From NCBI GenBank assembly GCA_964445105.1, contig CAYUJS010000001.1:27883-91882 (forward strand): a stretch of DNA of 64,000 bases. The letters run 5' to 3'. This document shows, piece after piece, positions 1 through 8,071 of this stretch (positions are counted from its first letter, which is position 1; each line of letters begins with the position of its first letter). The DNA is from CAWBNS01 sp964445105. Its GTDB lineage: Bacteria > Chlamydiota > Chlamydiia > Chlamydiales > JAJFMA01. Made by a program: the position numbers and the translations under genes. The notes beneath the pieces are model-generated. The model saw only the letters and a program-made list of their open reading frames with translations. It made no database searches and was not told the origin of the DNA.

Positions 1-502
1 CTCCCATGATGTACCAGAGGGATACATACATTTTCTCATATTTGCGGTTAGCAATGGTCAGAAAGATGTTCAGCGCTACTAGTCCCACGGAAATGAGAAA
101 CATAAATTTCAGGGGGAGATAGCCTAACCACATAGGGATTTCCGCATATTCCCAACCCCAATTAGTGCCAAACGGAAAGGAAAAAACGGCGGTGATGAGG
201 GTAAACCACCAAAAGAGGCAATTCCATTTGGCCAGCGAAGGGCTCCAGATTGAGATCCCACAAAGGCGCTGCGTCATATAGTAGATTAGCCCCACGTCTG
301 CCGACAGAAGCCATAGAAAGAGGATACCGTTTACGTGCACCGGTCGGAGTTTTCCAAAATGTACATATTCTCCCTTAAAATAATCCGGGAATACGAACGT
401 ATTATAGGCGATGAAAGTTCCCATCAACATAGCAAACGCCATAAAGCCAATGGCAGGATAGAGCATCCATTTTACACAAGTGTCGTCGTAGCGCGTTGTC
501 AT
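1..502 (-). CDS. ccoN: cbb3-type cytochrome c oxidase subunit I, N-terminal part (runs off window)
   Basis: Only the first 167 codons are inside the window; the 3' part lies beyond position 1. The reverse strand from the ATG at 500-502 encodes a polytopic membrane protein beginning MTTRYDDTCVKWMLYPAIG. The second membrane segment carries LRPVHVNGILF, matching the CcoN segment with the first heme-ligating histidine, and a later EYAEIP resembles the CcoN EYAE motif. CcoN is the heme-copper catalytic subunit of the high-affinity terminal oxidase in the inner membrane. The start overlaps the stop of ccoS by one base (TGATG), so the two are translationally coupled. Whether it is fused to CcoO, as in some relatives, cannot be seen. 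Confidence 0.85.
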   Translation of the reverse strand, partial: MTTRYDDTCVKWMLYPAIGFMAFAMLMGTFIAYNTFVFPDYFKGEYVHFGKLRPVHVNGILFLWLLSADVGLIYYMTQRLCGISIWSPSLAKWNCLFWWFTLITAVFSFPFGTNWGWEYAEIPMWLGYLPLKFMFLISVGLVALNIFLTIANRKYEKMYVSLWYIMG

Positions 503-702
503 CAATCTTGACCTGCAGAAGAAGATTCAGAAGATCGTTGAGGGGGTTTATCCAGGTTATGCATTGTTAGGTCCTCATCCTCATGGAATATCTGGTATTT
601 TGTCTCCTCCGCATCCTCAAATTGCCCTATGCGTTGGTAGTACAAAAATACTGCCAGCCCGAAAAGCCCAAAGCCCAGTGTGGACAGGATCGCGAAAACC
701 AT
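502..702 (-). CDS. ccoS: cbb3 oxidase maturation protein CcoS
   Basis: A 66-residue protein with one N-terminal membrane helix (residues about 2-23) followed by YYQRIGQFEDAEETKYQIF. This fits the short CcoS family, whose hallmark is a GQFDDLEGP-like stretch and an acidic tail right after the helix. CcoS is needed for cofactor insertion into cbb3 oxidase. It lies directly upstream of ccoN on the same strand with overlapping stop and start codons, which supports the call. The size is normal for the family. Confidence 0.8.
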   Translation of the reverse strand: MVFAILSTLGFGLFGLAVFLYYQRIGQFEDAEETKYQIFHEDEDLTMHNLDKPPQRSSESSSAGQD

Positions 703-830
703 AGCGTCTGTTTCAGTTGTAAAAGCGGCAATCTATCAGACAAATATGTTTTTTACACAAGGGAGTTTTGGAGTAAACCTAAAATAGGGGTTTTTGCTAT
801 GTTTCCCCGAAAGCAACCTTGGAGAAAACT

Positions 831-1436
831 ATGTGGAAGTGGCCATTTATTGCGTGCACAATGCTAACAACAGCTTTAAATGCGGAGACAAAAGTCCTCG
901 CTTTTTCGGGCAGTACCCGTGAGGATTCCGTAAACAAAAAGTTACTCTTGGAGGCCGTTAGTCTGGCACGTGAGATGGGTGCGGAAGTCACGGTGGTTGA
1001 TCTTAAGGACTATCCTCTTCCATTTTATGATGCCGATTTTGAAGCTAAAGAAGGCATGCCAGAAAAAGCTAAGGAGCTGCGTCGACTGCTGGTGCAAAGC
1101 CAAGCCATCCTCATCGCCTCGCCTGAGTATAACGGTTCTGTATCTGCAGTTCTCAAAAATGTAATCGATTGGGTTTCGCGTGGCGAAAATGGACAGCCTT
1201 CGCGTGATGCGTTCAAAGGGAAAAAGGTCGTGCTCTTGAGCGCTTCTCCGGGCCCTACAGGCGGTTTGCGCGGTCTAGTGCATCTAAAAGCAATTGTAGA
1301 AAATATCGGCGGCAATGTCCTGCCTAAGCAGTTTTCTTTACCCCAGGCTTATAACGCCTTTGACGAGCAGAACCATCTTAAGAACCAAAAAACCAGGGAA
1401 GAACTGCGCCAGCTTGTGCAAAAACTAGGCAGTTAA
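831..1436 (+). CDS. NADPH-dependent FMN reductase family protein with N-terminal export signal
   Basis: The core (from about residue 20) is a flavodoxin-like FMN_red domain: KVLAFSGSTREDSVNKKLL is the phosphate-binding loop, and SPEYNGSVSAVLKNVIDW is the typical flavin-contact motif. Family members reduce FMN or quinones, or transfer electrons with NAD(P)H. The ATG at 831 is preceded by GGAG at 821-824; an in-frame TTG at 819 is less likely. The first 18 or so residues (MWKWPFIACTMLTTALNA) look like a signal peptide ending in an ALNA-type site, which is unusual because family members are normally cytosolic. It is alone on this strand; the divergent neighbour is ccoS. Confidence 0.85.
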   Translation: MWKWPFIACTMLTTALNAETKVLAFSGSTREDSVNKKLLLEAVSLAREMGAEVTVVDLKDYPLPFYDADFEAKEGMPEKAKELRRLLVQSQAILIASPEYNGSVSAVLKNVIDWVSRGENGQPSRDAFKGKKVVLLSASPGPTGGLRGLVHLKAIVENIGGNVLPKQFSLPQAYNAFDEQNHLKNQKTREELRQLVQKLGS

Positions 1437-1483
1437 TCACAGATTGCGTGCAAAAATAATTGTTTTTTTGGGTAATGCGAGTG

Positions 1484-1512
1484 TTGTGTTAAAACATTGA
1501 TAACATTATAAT
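1484..1512 (+). promoter_or_regulatory. probable sigma-70/66 type promoter of the paralogue pair
   Basis: A TATAAT hexamer lies at 1507-1512 and TTGTGT at 1484-1489, separated by 17 bases, in an AT-rich gap about 40 bases before the start codon at 1551. The -10 is a consensus match; the -35 matches only in its first three bases. Confidence 0.5.
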
Positions 1513-1550
1513 AGTGCTTGTTTTTAAAAAATAGATCAAAAGGAATTGTT

Positions 1551-2105
1551 ATGGTTGGAGCTGAATCTCGGCAGTTCGCGGTCTTAGAGAGCGGAAGGTG
1601 GGGAATCCACGTTCATTTAGACACTCTATCGGTGACTGTGCAAGTTCCTGCACATCGAGGACAGCTAGTCGACTATGCAAGTAAAGTAGCTAGGGTGGCA
1701 GTGGGCGGGGCTTTTTGCTTTTATGCGTCTCCCAGCGCTTATAAATGCGGATTTATCTTAGGGGTCGGGCGTAGTTTTCTGGACTATGTAAATTTTAGCG
1801 ATTTTCCAACGCGTGGCGTAGCTTTAGGATCTAAGGTCGTGCAATTTGCCCAGAGGGTCAGTTTTCCGGCCAATGTTGCTACGATCGCTTGCGGCGCACT
1901 GGTGGTGGGGGTGATAAGGTTGGTAATTCCTCAGTTTGTATTTGAGGCTGGAGTTGGGCTTGTAGGAATGGACCAGGGGTTCACGGACGGTTTCGATTGT
2001 ACAGAGGTGGCGAAAGAGAAGTTTGGCGCATTTGCCTTAGCGATTTGGGATGCGCAGGTAAGGGCCTTAGTGGTGCCTCCCCCAGATAACGATGCGGCCT
2101 TTTAA
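1551..2105 (+). CDS. hypothetical protein, first of a tandem paralogous pair
   Basis: 184 residues of unrecognised function. The start at ATG 1551 is chosen over an in-frame TTG at 1518 because AAAAGGA precedes it at normal distance. The protein aligns along its length with the next gene. Shared blocks are RVAVG, then a Tyr-x-Cys-Gly-Phe-x-Leu-Gly-x-Gly-Arg motif (residues about 65-76), an F-P-x-N motif near residue 105, and a QGxxDG motif near residue 146. Two hydrophobic stretches (about 45-70 and 107-130) suggest membrane association. No catalytic motif is visible. A membrane or secreted lineage-specific protein is possible. Confidence 0.7.
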   Translation: MVGAESRQFAVLESGRWGIHVHLDTLSVTVQVPAHRGQLVDYASKVARVAVGGAFCFYASPSAYKCGFILGVGRSFLDYVNFSDFPTRGVALGSKVVQFAQRVSFPANVATIACGALVVGVIRLVIPQFVFEAGVGLVGMDQGFTDGFDCTEVAKEKFGAFALAIWDAQVRALVVPPPDNDAAF

Positions 2106-2138
2106 ATTAGAAAACTTGCTCAAACAAGGAGATACTAA

Positions 2139-2687
2139 GTGAATTCATTTGTTCGGTTTAATGTTCAATATGAGGCCGGAAATATGCTGGGGGCTGAGTA
2201 TGACCCAGCTGCTAGGCAGGTGAATATTCACATTCCTGCAACGAGGGACGAGGTTCTTAAATGGGCTAAGAAGGCTGTGAGGGTAGCTGTAGGGAGTGTT
2301 TTCTTTTTTCTTAGCAGGTCCGACAAAGGCTACCAGTGCGGTTTTGTTCTGGGTCTAGGAAGGGGTTGCTACGAATATATCAAACCGGGGATCCTTCCCC
2401 AATTTAGTTTTGCCTTTGGGGCCAAAATTACCAGATTTATAGAGCAAAATCCATTCCCCAGAAACGCGCTTGTCGTCGGCAGCGGAGCGGTGGTGTTTAC
2501 TTGCGTTAAGCTGCTTATGCCGAAGATTATCTTCGATGCTTGTCTTACGCTTGCAGGAGCTGCTCAGGGCTACGACGATGGTGCGGTGGCGGGAGAAAAG
2601 GGGGCGCGCTTACTTGGCATCTTCTTGGAGCAACTTCAAGAGGCTAGAGCGAGAGAGAGAGAGACGGGTATTGACGTGATCAACTAA
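2139..2687 (+). CDS. hypothetical protein, second of a tandem paralogous pair
   Basis: 182 residues, starting with GTG at 2139 preceded by AAGGAG at about 2127-2132. It is clearly homologous to the gene just upstream: YQCGFVLGLGRG corresponds to YKCGFILGVGRS, and AAQGYDDG to MDQGFTDG. Two hydrophobic segments occupy the same places. The C-terminus differs and ends in an Arg/Glu-rich helix (about residues 165-178, encoded by an AGAG-repeat tract at 2646-2666). The 33-base gap implies co-transcription with the first copy. Function unknown. Confidence 0.7.
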   Translation: MNSFVRFNVQYEAGNMLGAEYDPAARQVNIHIPATRDEVLKWAKKAVRVAVGSVFFFLSRSDKGYQCGFVLGLGRGCYEYIKPGILPQFSFAFGAKITRFIEQNPFPRNALVVGSGAVVFTCVKLLMPKIIFDACLTLAGAAQGYDDGAVAGEKGARLLGIFLEQLQEARARERETGIDVIN

Positions 2688-2689
2688 GC

Positions 2690-3493
2690 TTACTTTGTCG
2701 CTGCCTCAAAAGCTGGTAGAACTGCTCCTTGGTAGCGTGAGAGAATGAAATTTTCCATTTTTTCTGAGGTCAGAGCCTCTTTCAAAGCTTGGATATCAGC
2801 GCGGTGTGCGTCACCTTTGCGGATCACCAGAATGTTCGCATAAGTGGAATGTTTATCTTCCAAAGCTAGTGCATCGGTGAGCGGCGCGAAGCCAGCCGCC
2901 AGAGCATAGTTTGTGTTTAGCACTGCAATGTCGGCGTCTTCAAGAGTGCGCGGCAGCATGGCGGCGTCGAGCTCTAAGAATATGATTTTTTTTGGATTTG
3001 CGACGATGTTGATGGATGTCGCCTGCAGATTGGCGGGGTTATTGAGTTCTATCCATCCTTGCTGCTTTAGTAGCAAAAGGGCGCGCGCCTCGTTCGTAGG
3101 ATCATTCGGTATAGCAATAATAGAGCCGTCTTTGAGATCAGCTAGTCGATTGATTTTCTTGGAGTAAAGACCCATGGGCTCGATTTCAATGGCGGCGATG
3201 CCTTCAATAGGGTAGTGGAATTGCTCTATTTGTGCGTTTAAGAAGGGCGCGTGCTGGAAAAAATTCGCGTCAACTTCCTGATGGGTCAATGCACGGTTAG
3301 GAATGTTGTAGTCGTCCATAACGACGATATCGAGGTGAATGCCTTTTAGTTCTAGATCGGGTTTCACGAATTCTAGCATTTCAGCGTGCGGTACCGCGCT
3401 GGCAGCGATGCGTAGACCTTCGTGTTTTTTTGAGCAGCAGGTAAGAAACAGTAAATAGGCGGCCAAGATGGCTGTTAGGGCGTACTTAGTCAT
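2690..3493 (-). CDS. metQ: D-methionine ABC transporter substrate-binding protein MetQ
   Basis: 267 residues of the NLPA/MetQ family. The order of motifs is typical: IAASAVPHAEMLEFVKP, NFFQHAPFLN, IEPMGLYSKK and IAIPNDPTNEARAL. It binds methionine outside the inner membrane and delivers it to MetI. The N-terminus has a hydrophobic leader followed by TCCSKK. The paired cysteines could be lipidated, but the lipobox (FLTC) is weak. Last gene of metN-metI-metQ, overlapping metI by 8 bases. Confidence 0.95.
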   Translation of the reverse strand: MTKYALTAILAAYLLFLTCCSKKHEGLRIAASAVPHAEMLEFVKPDLELKGIHLDIVVMDDYNIPNRALTHQEVDANFFQHAPFLNAQIEQFHYPIEGIAAIEIEPMGLYSKKINRLADLKDGSIIAIPNDPTNEARALLLLKQQGWIELNNPANLQATSINIVANPKKIIFLELDAAMLPRTLEDADIAVLNTNYALAAGFAPLTDALALEDKHSTYANILVIRKGDAHRADIQALKEALTSEKMENFILSRYQGAVLPAFEAATK

Positions 3494-4169
3494 CAGAAAT
3501 ATTTCCCCTTCGGTGGTTGATGCGGTCGGCGAGTGTTGTGCCCAGCCACTGTACCGCTTGTACTAAAAAGATGAGCAATACGACCGTAGTCACCATGATA
3601 AATGAGTTGAAGCGATTATAGCCATATTGTATGGCTACTTGGCCTAAGCCGCCCCCGCCCACAAGGCCTGCCATTGCGCTGTAGCCGATAAGATTGACTA
3701 CGGTCAGGGTGATCGTTGTAATAATGGCGGGGAGCGCTTCTGGTAAGAGTACCTTTTCGATGATCTGGCGGGTGGTCGACCCCATGACAATGGCCGCTTC
3801 GACGACGTGTCGGTCTACCTCTTTCAAATTGGTTTCTATTAATTTGGCGACAAAGGGCGCTGCAGCGATAGTCAAGGGCACAATCGAGGCGGTCGTACCC
3901 AAGCTAGTACCGGTGAGCCAGCGGGTGAAGGGGACCAGGGCCACCATCAGGATGGCAAATGGGAAAGAGCGGCCGATGTTTACAATCGCTTCGAGGGCCT
4001 TGTGTAGGTATACCTGCTCTTTGAGATGGCCTCGGTTGGTTATTGTCAAAATAACGCCTAGGGGCAGCCCAATCAATACAGCAAAAAAAGTTGCTGAAAA
4101 TACCATATAGAGAGTGTTCCAGAGCTGTAACGGTAGCAGTTTAAGCGCGAGGTCAATGTCAGCTTGCAT
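3486..4169 (-). CDS. metI: methionine ABC transporter permease MetI
   Basis: 227 residues with five or six membrane segments and the BPD_transp_1 coupling region around EAALPAI-like EALPAIITT, preceded by VMGSTTRQIIEKVLLPEA, which contacts MetN. It forms the membrane channel of the MetNIQ importer. It overlaps metN by 11 bases and metQ by 8, so all three are one operon. The length is normal for the family. Confidence 0.95.
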   Translation of the reverse strand: MQADIDLALKLLPLQLWNTLYMVFSATFFAVLIGLPLGVILTITNRGHLKEQVYLHKALEAIVNIGRSFPFAILMVALVPFTRWLTGTSLGTTASIVPLTIAAAPFVAKLIETNLKEVDRHVVEAAIVMGSTTRQIIEKVLLPEALPAIITTITLTVVNLIGYSAMAGLVGGGGLGQVAIQYGYNRFNSFIMVTTVVLLIFLVQAVQWLGTTLADRINHRRGNISDD

Positions 4170-5184
4170 GTTCTAGTACCTCATATCGGACTAATTTTTC
4201 AGTAAGGCTGTTTAAGGCGCATTGTAGGCCTTCAGGATCGCCTGTAAGTTCGATAATCAGAGTACCGACAATGACATTTTGCAAGTTGTCAATCCAACCT
4301 AGCAAAATATTTGCCTCGACCTGATGGCCCCGGATTAGCTGCGAGATGATTGGTTCGCCAGCGGATTGCTGGGTGAACGATAGCCTCAGCAATTTGCGAT
4401 TCGGTGAAGGTGCTTTGAAAAAACTGGCTGGGATTTCATGCGCAGAGCTTTCCAGAAAGTGCTTGGTTGTGGGGTGCCTGGGCTCTGCAAAGACATGCGA
4501 GACTAGCCCTTTTTCTACGATTAGGCCCCCTTCTATTACGCCCACTTTATTGCAGATGCGTTTGATCACCTCCATCTCGTGAGTGATGAGGACAATAGTG
4601 ATGCCCATTTTTTGATTCACAGCTTTTAGCAGATCAAGGATCTCGCGGGTGGTTCTGGGGTCAAGCGCGGATGTTGCTTCGTCGCACAGAAGAAGTTCTG
4701 GGCCGTTTGCTAAGGCTCGCGCTATACCTACGCGTTGTTTCTCGCCGCCACTGAGTTGCGAGGGGTAGGCATCGTGTTTGCAGGACAAATTCACTAATGC
4801 AAGTAGCTCTTTGATGCGTTCGTGCTGGACGTTTTTGGCGATACCAGCCACCTCCATAGGGTAAGCGATATTTTCTGCGACCGTGCGTGAGCTGAGTAGG
4901 TTGAAATGTTGAAAAATCATACCGATTTTTTTGCGGAATGCTCTGAGTGCATTTTTTTCCAAATGGGCGATGTCCTGCCCGTCTACTAGGATATAGCCCT
5001 TGGTGGGGCTTTCCAATCGGGCGAGGCAGCGAATTAGGGTTGATTTACCCGCACCGCTTAGCCCAATGATACCATAGATCTCTCCGCGCGCTACCTCGAG
5101 AGAGACCTCTTTTAATGCGCAAAATAGGCTGTGAGCCCGTTTGTAGCTTTTACTGATAGATTTGATTTCGATAAAAGAATTCAT
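4159..5184 (-). CDS. metN: methionine ABC transporter ATP-binding protein MetN
   Basis: 341 residues: an ABC ATPase domain (about 1-245) with Walker A GLSGAGKST, signature LSGGEKQRVGIARAL and Walker B LLLCDEATSALD, followed by a C-terminal NIL regulatory domain (about 265-341). In E. coli MetN the equivalent domain binds methionine and inhibits transport. It energises methionine uptake through MetI. First gene of the metNIQ operon. No S-box or SAM riboswitch was recognised in the 5185-5370 leader. Confidence 0.95.
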   Translation of the reverse strand: MNSFIEIKSISKSYKRAHSLFCALKEVSLEVARGEIYGIIGLSGAGKSTLIRCLARLESPTKGYILVDGQDIAHLEKNALRAFRKKIGMIFQHFNLLSSRTVAENIAYPMEVAGIAKNVQHERIKELLALVNLSCKHDAYPSQLSGGEKQRVGIARALANGPELLLCDEATSALDPRTTREILDLLKAVNQKMGITIVLITHEMEVIKRICNKVGVIEGGLIVEKGLVSHVFAEPRHPTTKHFLESSAHEIPASFFKAPSPNRKLLRLSFTQQSAGEPIISQLIRGHQVEANILLGWIDNLQNVIVGTLIIELTGDPEGLQCALNSLTEKLVRYEVLEHAS

Positions 5185-5307
5185 TTAGCTCTCAAGTTGT
5201 GAATCAGTCTATCTTAAAAATCGGCTAGAGAAAAGCAATTGTCGCTTGGTTAGGTTACAAAAATTGAAAGTTCGGTTTTGCCGTTGGTGTAGCGGCTTGT
5301 CTATCCG

Positions 5308-5372
5308 TTTCGCGGCAGACTAAGCCTGCTGTCAGACCTCGCTGAGCTGGTTTATTTTTTTAGCGGGAACCA
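5308..5372 (+). repeat. dispersed intergenic repeat, copy A
   Basis: The core reads AGCCTGCTGTCAG, a short spacer, GCTGAGC, GGTTT, a T-run and TAGCGGGAAC. It aligns with copies near 18400-18468 and 43242-43310. The inverted arms around CTGTCAG/CTGAG plus the T-run resemble a rho-independent terminator pointing right. Here, however, it lies between the divergent genes metN and trpR, where a rightward terminator has no gene to end. Confidence 0.6.
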
Positions 5373-5392
5373 CTTGTGTTGGCGAAAAGGCA

Positions 5393-5419
5393 TTGACATT
5401 CTGGAGTATTTGTTATATC
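5393..5419 (+). promoter_or_regulatory. possible promoter of trpR
   Basis: A perfect TTGACA at 5393-5398 is followed by TATATC at 5414-5419 (spacer 15; other registers are possible), about 40 bases before the trpR start. No clear TrpR-type palindromic operator could be seen here by eye. Confidence 0.4.
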
Positions 5420-5457
5420 ACTGTATGCCAATGACAAGCATCGTAAGGGATCTTCAT

Positions 5458-5757
5458 ATGACGTCGAAAAAAACGAAAACTGGCTGGAAACAATTTTTAG
5501 CTCTATGCACAAACAGTGATTCGCCAAAGCTTTTGGATCAGCTATTTGACCTTCTTTTTACCTTGGATGAAAAGGATCAACTTAACGCACGTTGTTTGAT
5601 TGTAAAAGCTTTGCTTGAGGGTAAGCTCACTCAAAGACAAATCGCCGAGGAACTTGGCGTCAGCATCAGTCAAATCACTCGCGGATCTAACGAACTGAAG
5701 ACTGTTGATAAACAACTCTCGGAATACTTGAAGATCCAATTAGATGTGAAGGATTAG
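5458..5757 (+). CDS. trpR: Trp operon repressor TrpR
   Basis: 99 residues from ATG 5458, with AAGGGA at 5445-5450. Upstream in-frame ATGs lack a ribosome site. The body GWKQFLALCTNSDS... and the helix-turn-helix LTQRQIAEELGVSISQITRGSNELK match the TrpR family, and the RGSNELK end of the recognition helix is diagnostic. TrpR dimers bind operator DNA with L-tryptophan as co-repressor. No trp biosynthesis genes are in this window. The next gene, an S9 peptidase, starts 4 bases after the trpR stop, and its ribosome site AAGGA (5749-5753) lies inside trpR. Confidence 0.9.
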   Translation: MTSKKTKTGWKQFLALCTNSDSPKLLDQLFDLLFTLDEKDQLNARCLIVKALLEGKLTQRQIAEELGVSISQITRGSNELKTVDKQLSEYLKIQLDVKD

Positions 5758-5761
5758 TCTT

Positions 5762-7666
5762 GTGGTAGAGGAGATTTCCTACGGGAGTTGGAAGTCACCC
5801 ATCACAGCCGCAAAGATCGCGGCGGCAGCTAAAAGCTACAGCAGCGTCTTTGTTGACGGAGAGGAGATCTACTGGCTGGAATCGCGCCCTGAAGAGGCGG
5901 GGCGTAACGTCTTAGTTCATAGCGATGGCGTCTGCGCTTCTGTCGATGTGACCCCTAAACCTTACAATGTGCGCACCAAAGTTCATGAGTATGGCGGCGG
6001 CGCCTATACCGTGGATCGTGGTGTTGTGTATTTCGTCAATTTTTCGGACCAACGCATCTATCAGCAAGCCGACAGTTCTGTAGTACCCTTGACGAGACCG
6101 GGTGTGCGATTTGCGGATCTGTTGGCTACTGTTCATGGGCTGGTAGCTGTGGCAGAGTTGCATCTTGGGCATCGGGTGGATAATTTTTTGGCTTTGATCG
6201 ACCCCTCGACGGGTGATTACAAAGTTTTAGCGGCCCAGTTTGATTTCTTTTCCTCGCCCACAATTAGCCCCGATGGCGCGCAGCTGGCCTGGTTGTCCTG
6301 GAACCATCCGAATATGCCTTGGGATGGAACTGAGCTTTGGGTTGGCGATTTTTCAGCGCAAGGCCTGGCGAGCGAGCGTAAGGTAGCTGGGGGGGATGAG
6401 GAATCGATTTTCCAGCCCCAATGGTCTCCTGCAGGAGTTCTTTGCTACGTATCGGATAAAAGCAACTGGTGGAATCTTTATCGTCTAGAGGGCGAGCAGA
6501 GCGTGCCTATCTGTCCTATGGCGGCTGAATTTGGCGTGCCGCAGTGGATCTTTGGAATGTCTACCTGGGGGTTTCAAGGCGAGAAAATTGTAGCTGCCTA
6601 CCAGCAAGCCGGCCGCTGGCACCTACTGCAGGTTCCTATAGCCGGCGGAGCTCCGCAATCATTACCCTTGGAAGCAACAACCCTGATTGCCGGCTTGCGT
6701 ACTGGCCCAGGGTTTGTCTCATTTGTCGCGGGCTTTCCGGGCGACACCCAAAAAATCGTGAAGTATGACTTCGCTACCTTGAGTGAGCAACTGCTTGGCG
6801 GTGACCGCTTAGATGCTGACATTGGCCCAGGCTATTTCAGCACAGCGGAGCCGATTTGCTACGCGAGTGCCAAGGGGCGCACTGCCCATGCTTTTTACTA
6901 TGCTCCTCGCAATAAAGATTTTCAGGCGCCAGCGGGCCAAGTCCCACCTTTGCTGGTGAAATCTCACGGTGGACCTACCAGCCAGTGTACAGGCTCTTTT
7001 GCTTGGACCATTCAGTACTGGACCAGCCGTGGATTTGCAGTCCTTGACGTGAACTACGGCGGCAGCACGGGTTATGGGCGCAGTTATCGTCAGCTTCTCA
7101 ATGGGAACTGGGGGGTGGTAGACAGAGAAGATTGCGAATATGGGGCTAAGCACCTAGTTGCCCTGGGGCTAGCAGATGTTAACCGGTTGGCGATAGACGG
7201 GAGTAGTGCAGGCGGTTACACCACTCTATGTGCGCTGACTTTTGGAGATACGTTTAAGGTTGGCGCGAGTTACTTTGGAGTCAGTGACCTCACCGCCCTC
7301 ACGCTAGATACGCATAAATTTGAAGCCCGCTATAACGACAAGCTGATCGGTCCCTACCCAGCGGCGCGCTTGCTTTATGACGAGCGCTCGCCTTTGTGCC
7401 ACGTGGACCAATTGCATTGCCCAGTGATCTTTTTCCAAGGCAGTGAGGACAAAATTGTGCCCCCTAATCAGGCCGAGCGAATGCACGACGCTCTAAAAGC
7501 GCGCGGTCAGTTGACGAAATTGGTGATATACGAAGGGGAGCAACACGGCTTTCGTAAGGCAGAAACCATCCGCGATGCCCTTGAGCAAGAGCTGGATTTT
7601 TTTCTTGAAGCTTTCGCAGCAGCCTCTAAAGCTGAACCCAAAAACAGCGCTTGGGCGTCGGCCTAA
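5762..7666 (+). CDS. S9 family (prolyl oligopeptidase-like) serine peptidase
   Basis: 634 residues: an N-terminal beta-propeller-like part (to about 370, with SPDGAQLAWLSW and WSPAG repeats) and a C-terminal alpha/beta-hydrolase domain. The catalytic triad is visible: Ser482 in GSSAGG, Asp563 in GSEDKIVPP and His595 in GEQHGF. Members cleave short peptides or acyl-amino acids, usually in the cytoplasm. There is no signal peptide. The GTG start at 5762 has AAGGA 8 bases upstream within trpR, so it is co-transcribed with and probably translationally coupled to trpR. A role in releasing amino acids from imported peptides is an inference. Confidence 0.9.
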   Translation: MVEEISYGSWKSPITAAKIAAAAKSYSSVFVDGEEIYWLESRPEEAGRNVLVHSDGVCASVDVTPKPYNVRTKVHEYGGGAYTVDRGVVYFVNFSDQRIYQQADSSVVPLTRPGVRFADLLATVHGLVAVAELHLGHRVDNFLALIDPSTGDYKVLAAQFDFFSSPTISPDGAQLAWLSWNHPNMPWDGTELWVGDFSAQGLASERKVAGGDEESIFQPQWSPAGVLCYVSDKSNWWNLYRLEGEQSVPICPMAAEFGVPQWIFGMSTWGFQGEKIVAAYQQAGRWHLLQVPIAGGAPQSLPLEATTLIAGLRTGPGFVSFVAGFPGDTQKIVKYDFATLSEQLLGGDRLDADIGPGYFSTAEPICYASAKGRTAHAFYYAPRNKDFQAPAGQVPPLLVKSHGGPTSQCTGSFAWTIQYWTSRGFAVLDVNYGGSTGYGRSYRQLLNGNWGVVDREDCEYGAKHLVALGLADVNRLAIDGSSAGGYTTLCALTFGDTFKVGASYFGVSDLTALTLDTHKFEARYNDKLIGPYPAARLLYDERSPLCHVDQLHCPVIFFQGSEDKIVPPNQAERMHDALKARGQLTKLVIYEGEQHGFRKAETIRDALEQELDFFLEAFAAASKAEPKNSAWASA

Positions 7667-7699
7667 ACATTATTCTTAGGTTTAATTGGCTGAGCAAGC

Positions 7700-8071
7700 T
7701 TAGTCTAGTGCCTGTACCAGCTGAAAAAAGTTGTTATCGGCGTCGACGCAGTCCTGCATCTTAACGTGGCCAGGCACCTCAGTAACTTCTCCAATCAGTT
7801 TCAAACCTTTTGCCTGCATTTCCAGGCGAGCTTGTTCCATATCTTCGACTGTAAAAGTGATTACGGCGTTAGAACCGGGCTTGATAGCGTAGTGATCGTT
7901 GGCTTGCGCTAGCCCGATTAGCCCTTCGCCGTCTTTGCCCTGCAGCTCTGCCCAGCCGAGCTCTTCCGTGCTGGAGAGTAGCTTTAGTCCTAGGACCTCG
8001 GTATAAAATTTGATCGCCTGCTTCAGGTTGGCGACGACGATCCAACATAATTGCATCGATTTAACAGCCAT
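7700..8071 (-). CDS. VOC (glyoxalase/bleomycin resistance) superfamily protein
   Basis: 123 residues, one VOC domain with paired beta-alpha-beta-beta-beta modules: LCWIVVANLKQAIKFYTEVLGL opens the fold, and GHVKMQDCVDADNNFFQLVQ ends it. Members are metal-dependent lyases, isomerases or dioxygenases, or binding proteins. The sequence does not tell which, and no clear glyoxalase I set of metal ligands was assigned. It converges with the S9 peptidase gene. Confidence 0.85.
   Translation of the reverse strand: MAVKSMQLCWIVVANLKQAIKFYTEVLGLKLLSSTEELGWAELQGKDGEGLIGLAQANDHYAIKPGSNAVITFTVEDMEQARLEMQAKGLKLIGEVTEVPGHVKMQDCVDADNNFFQLVQALD

Noticed and set aside
5185..5370. SAM riboswitch or S-box upstream of metN
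   Set aside because: No conserved S-box or SAM-II core could be recognised.
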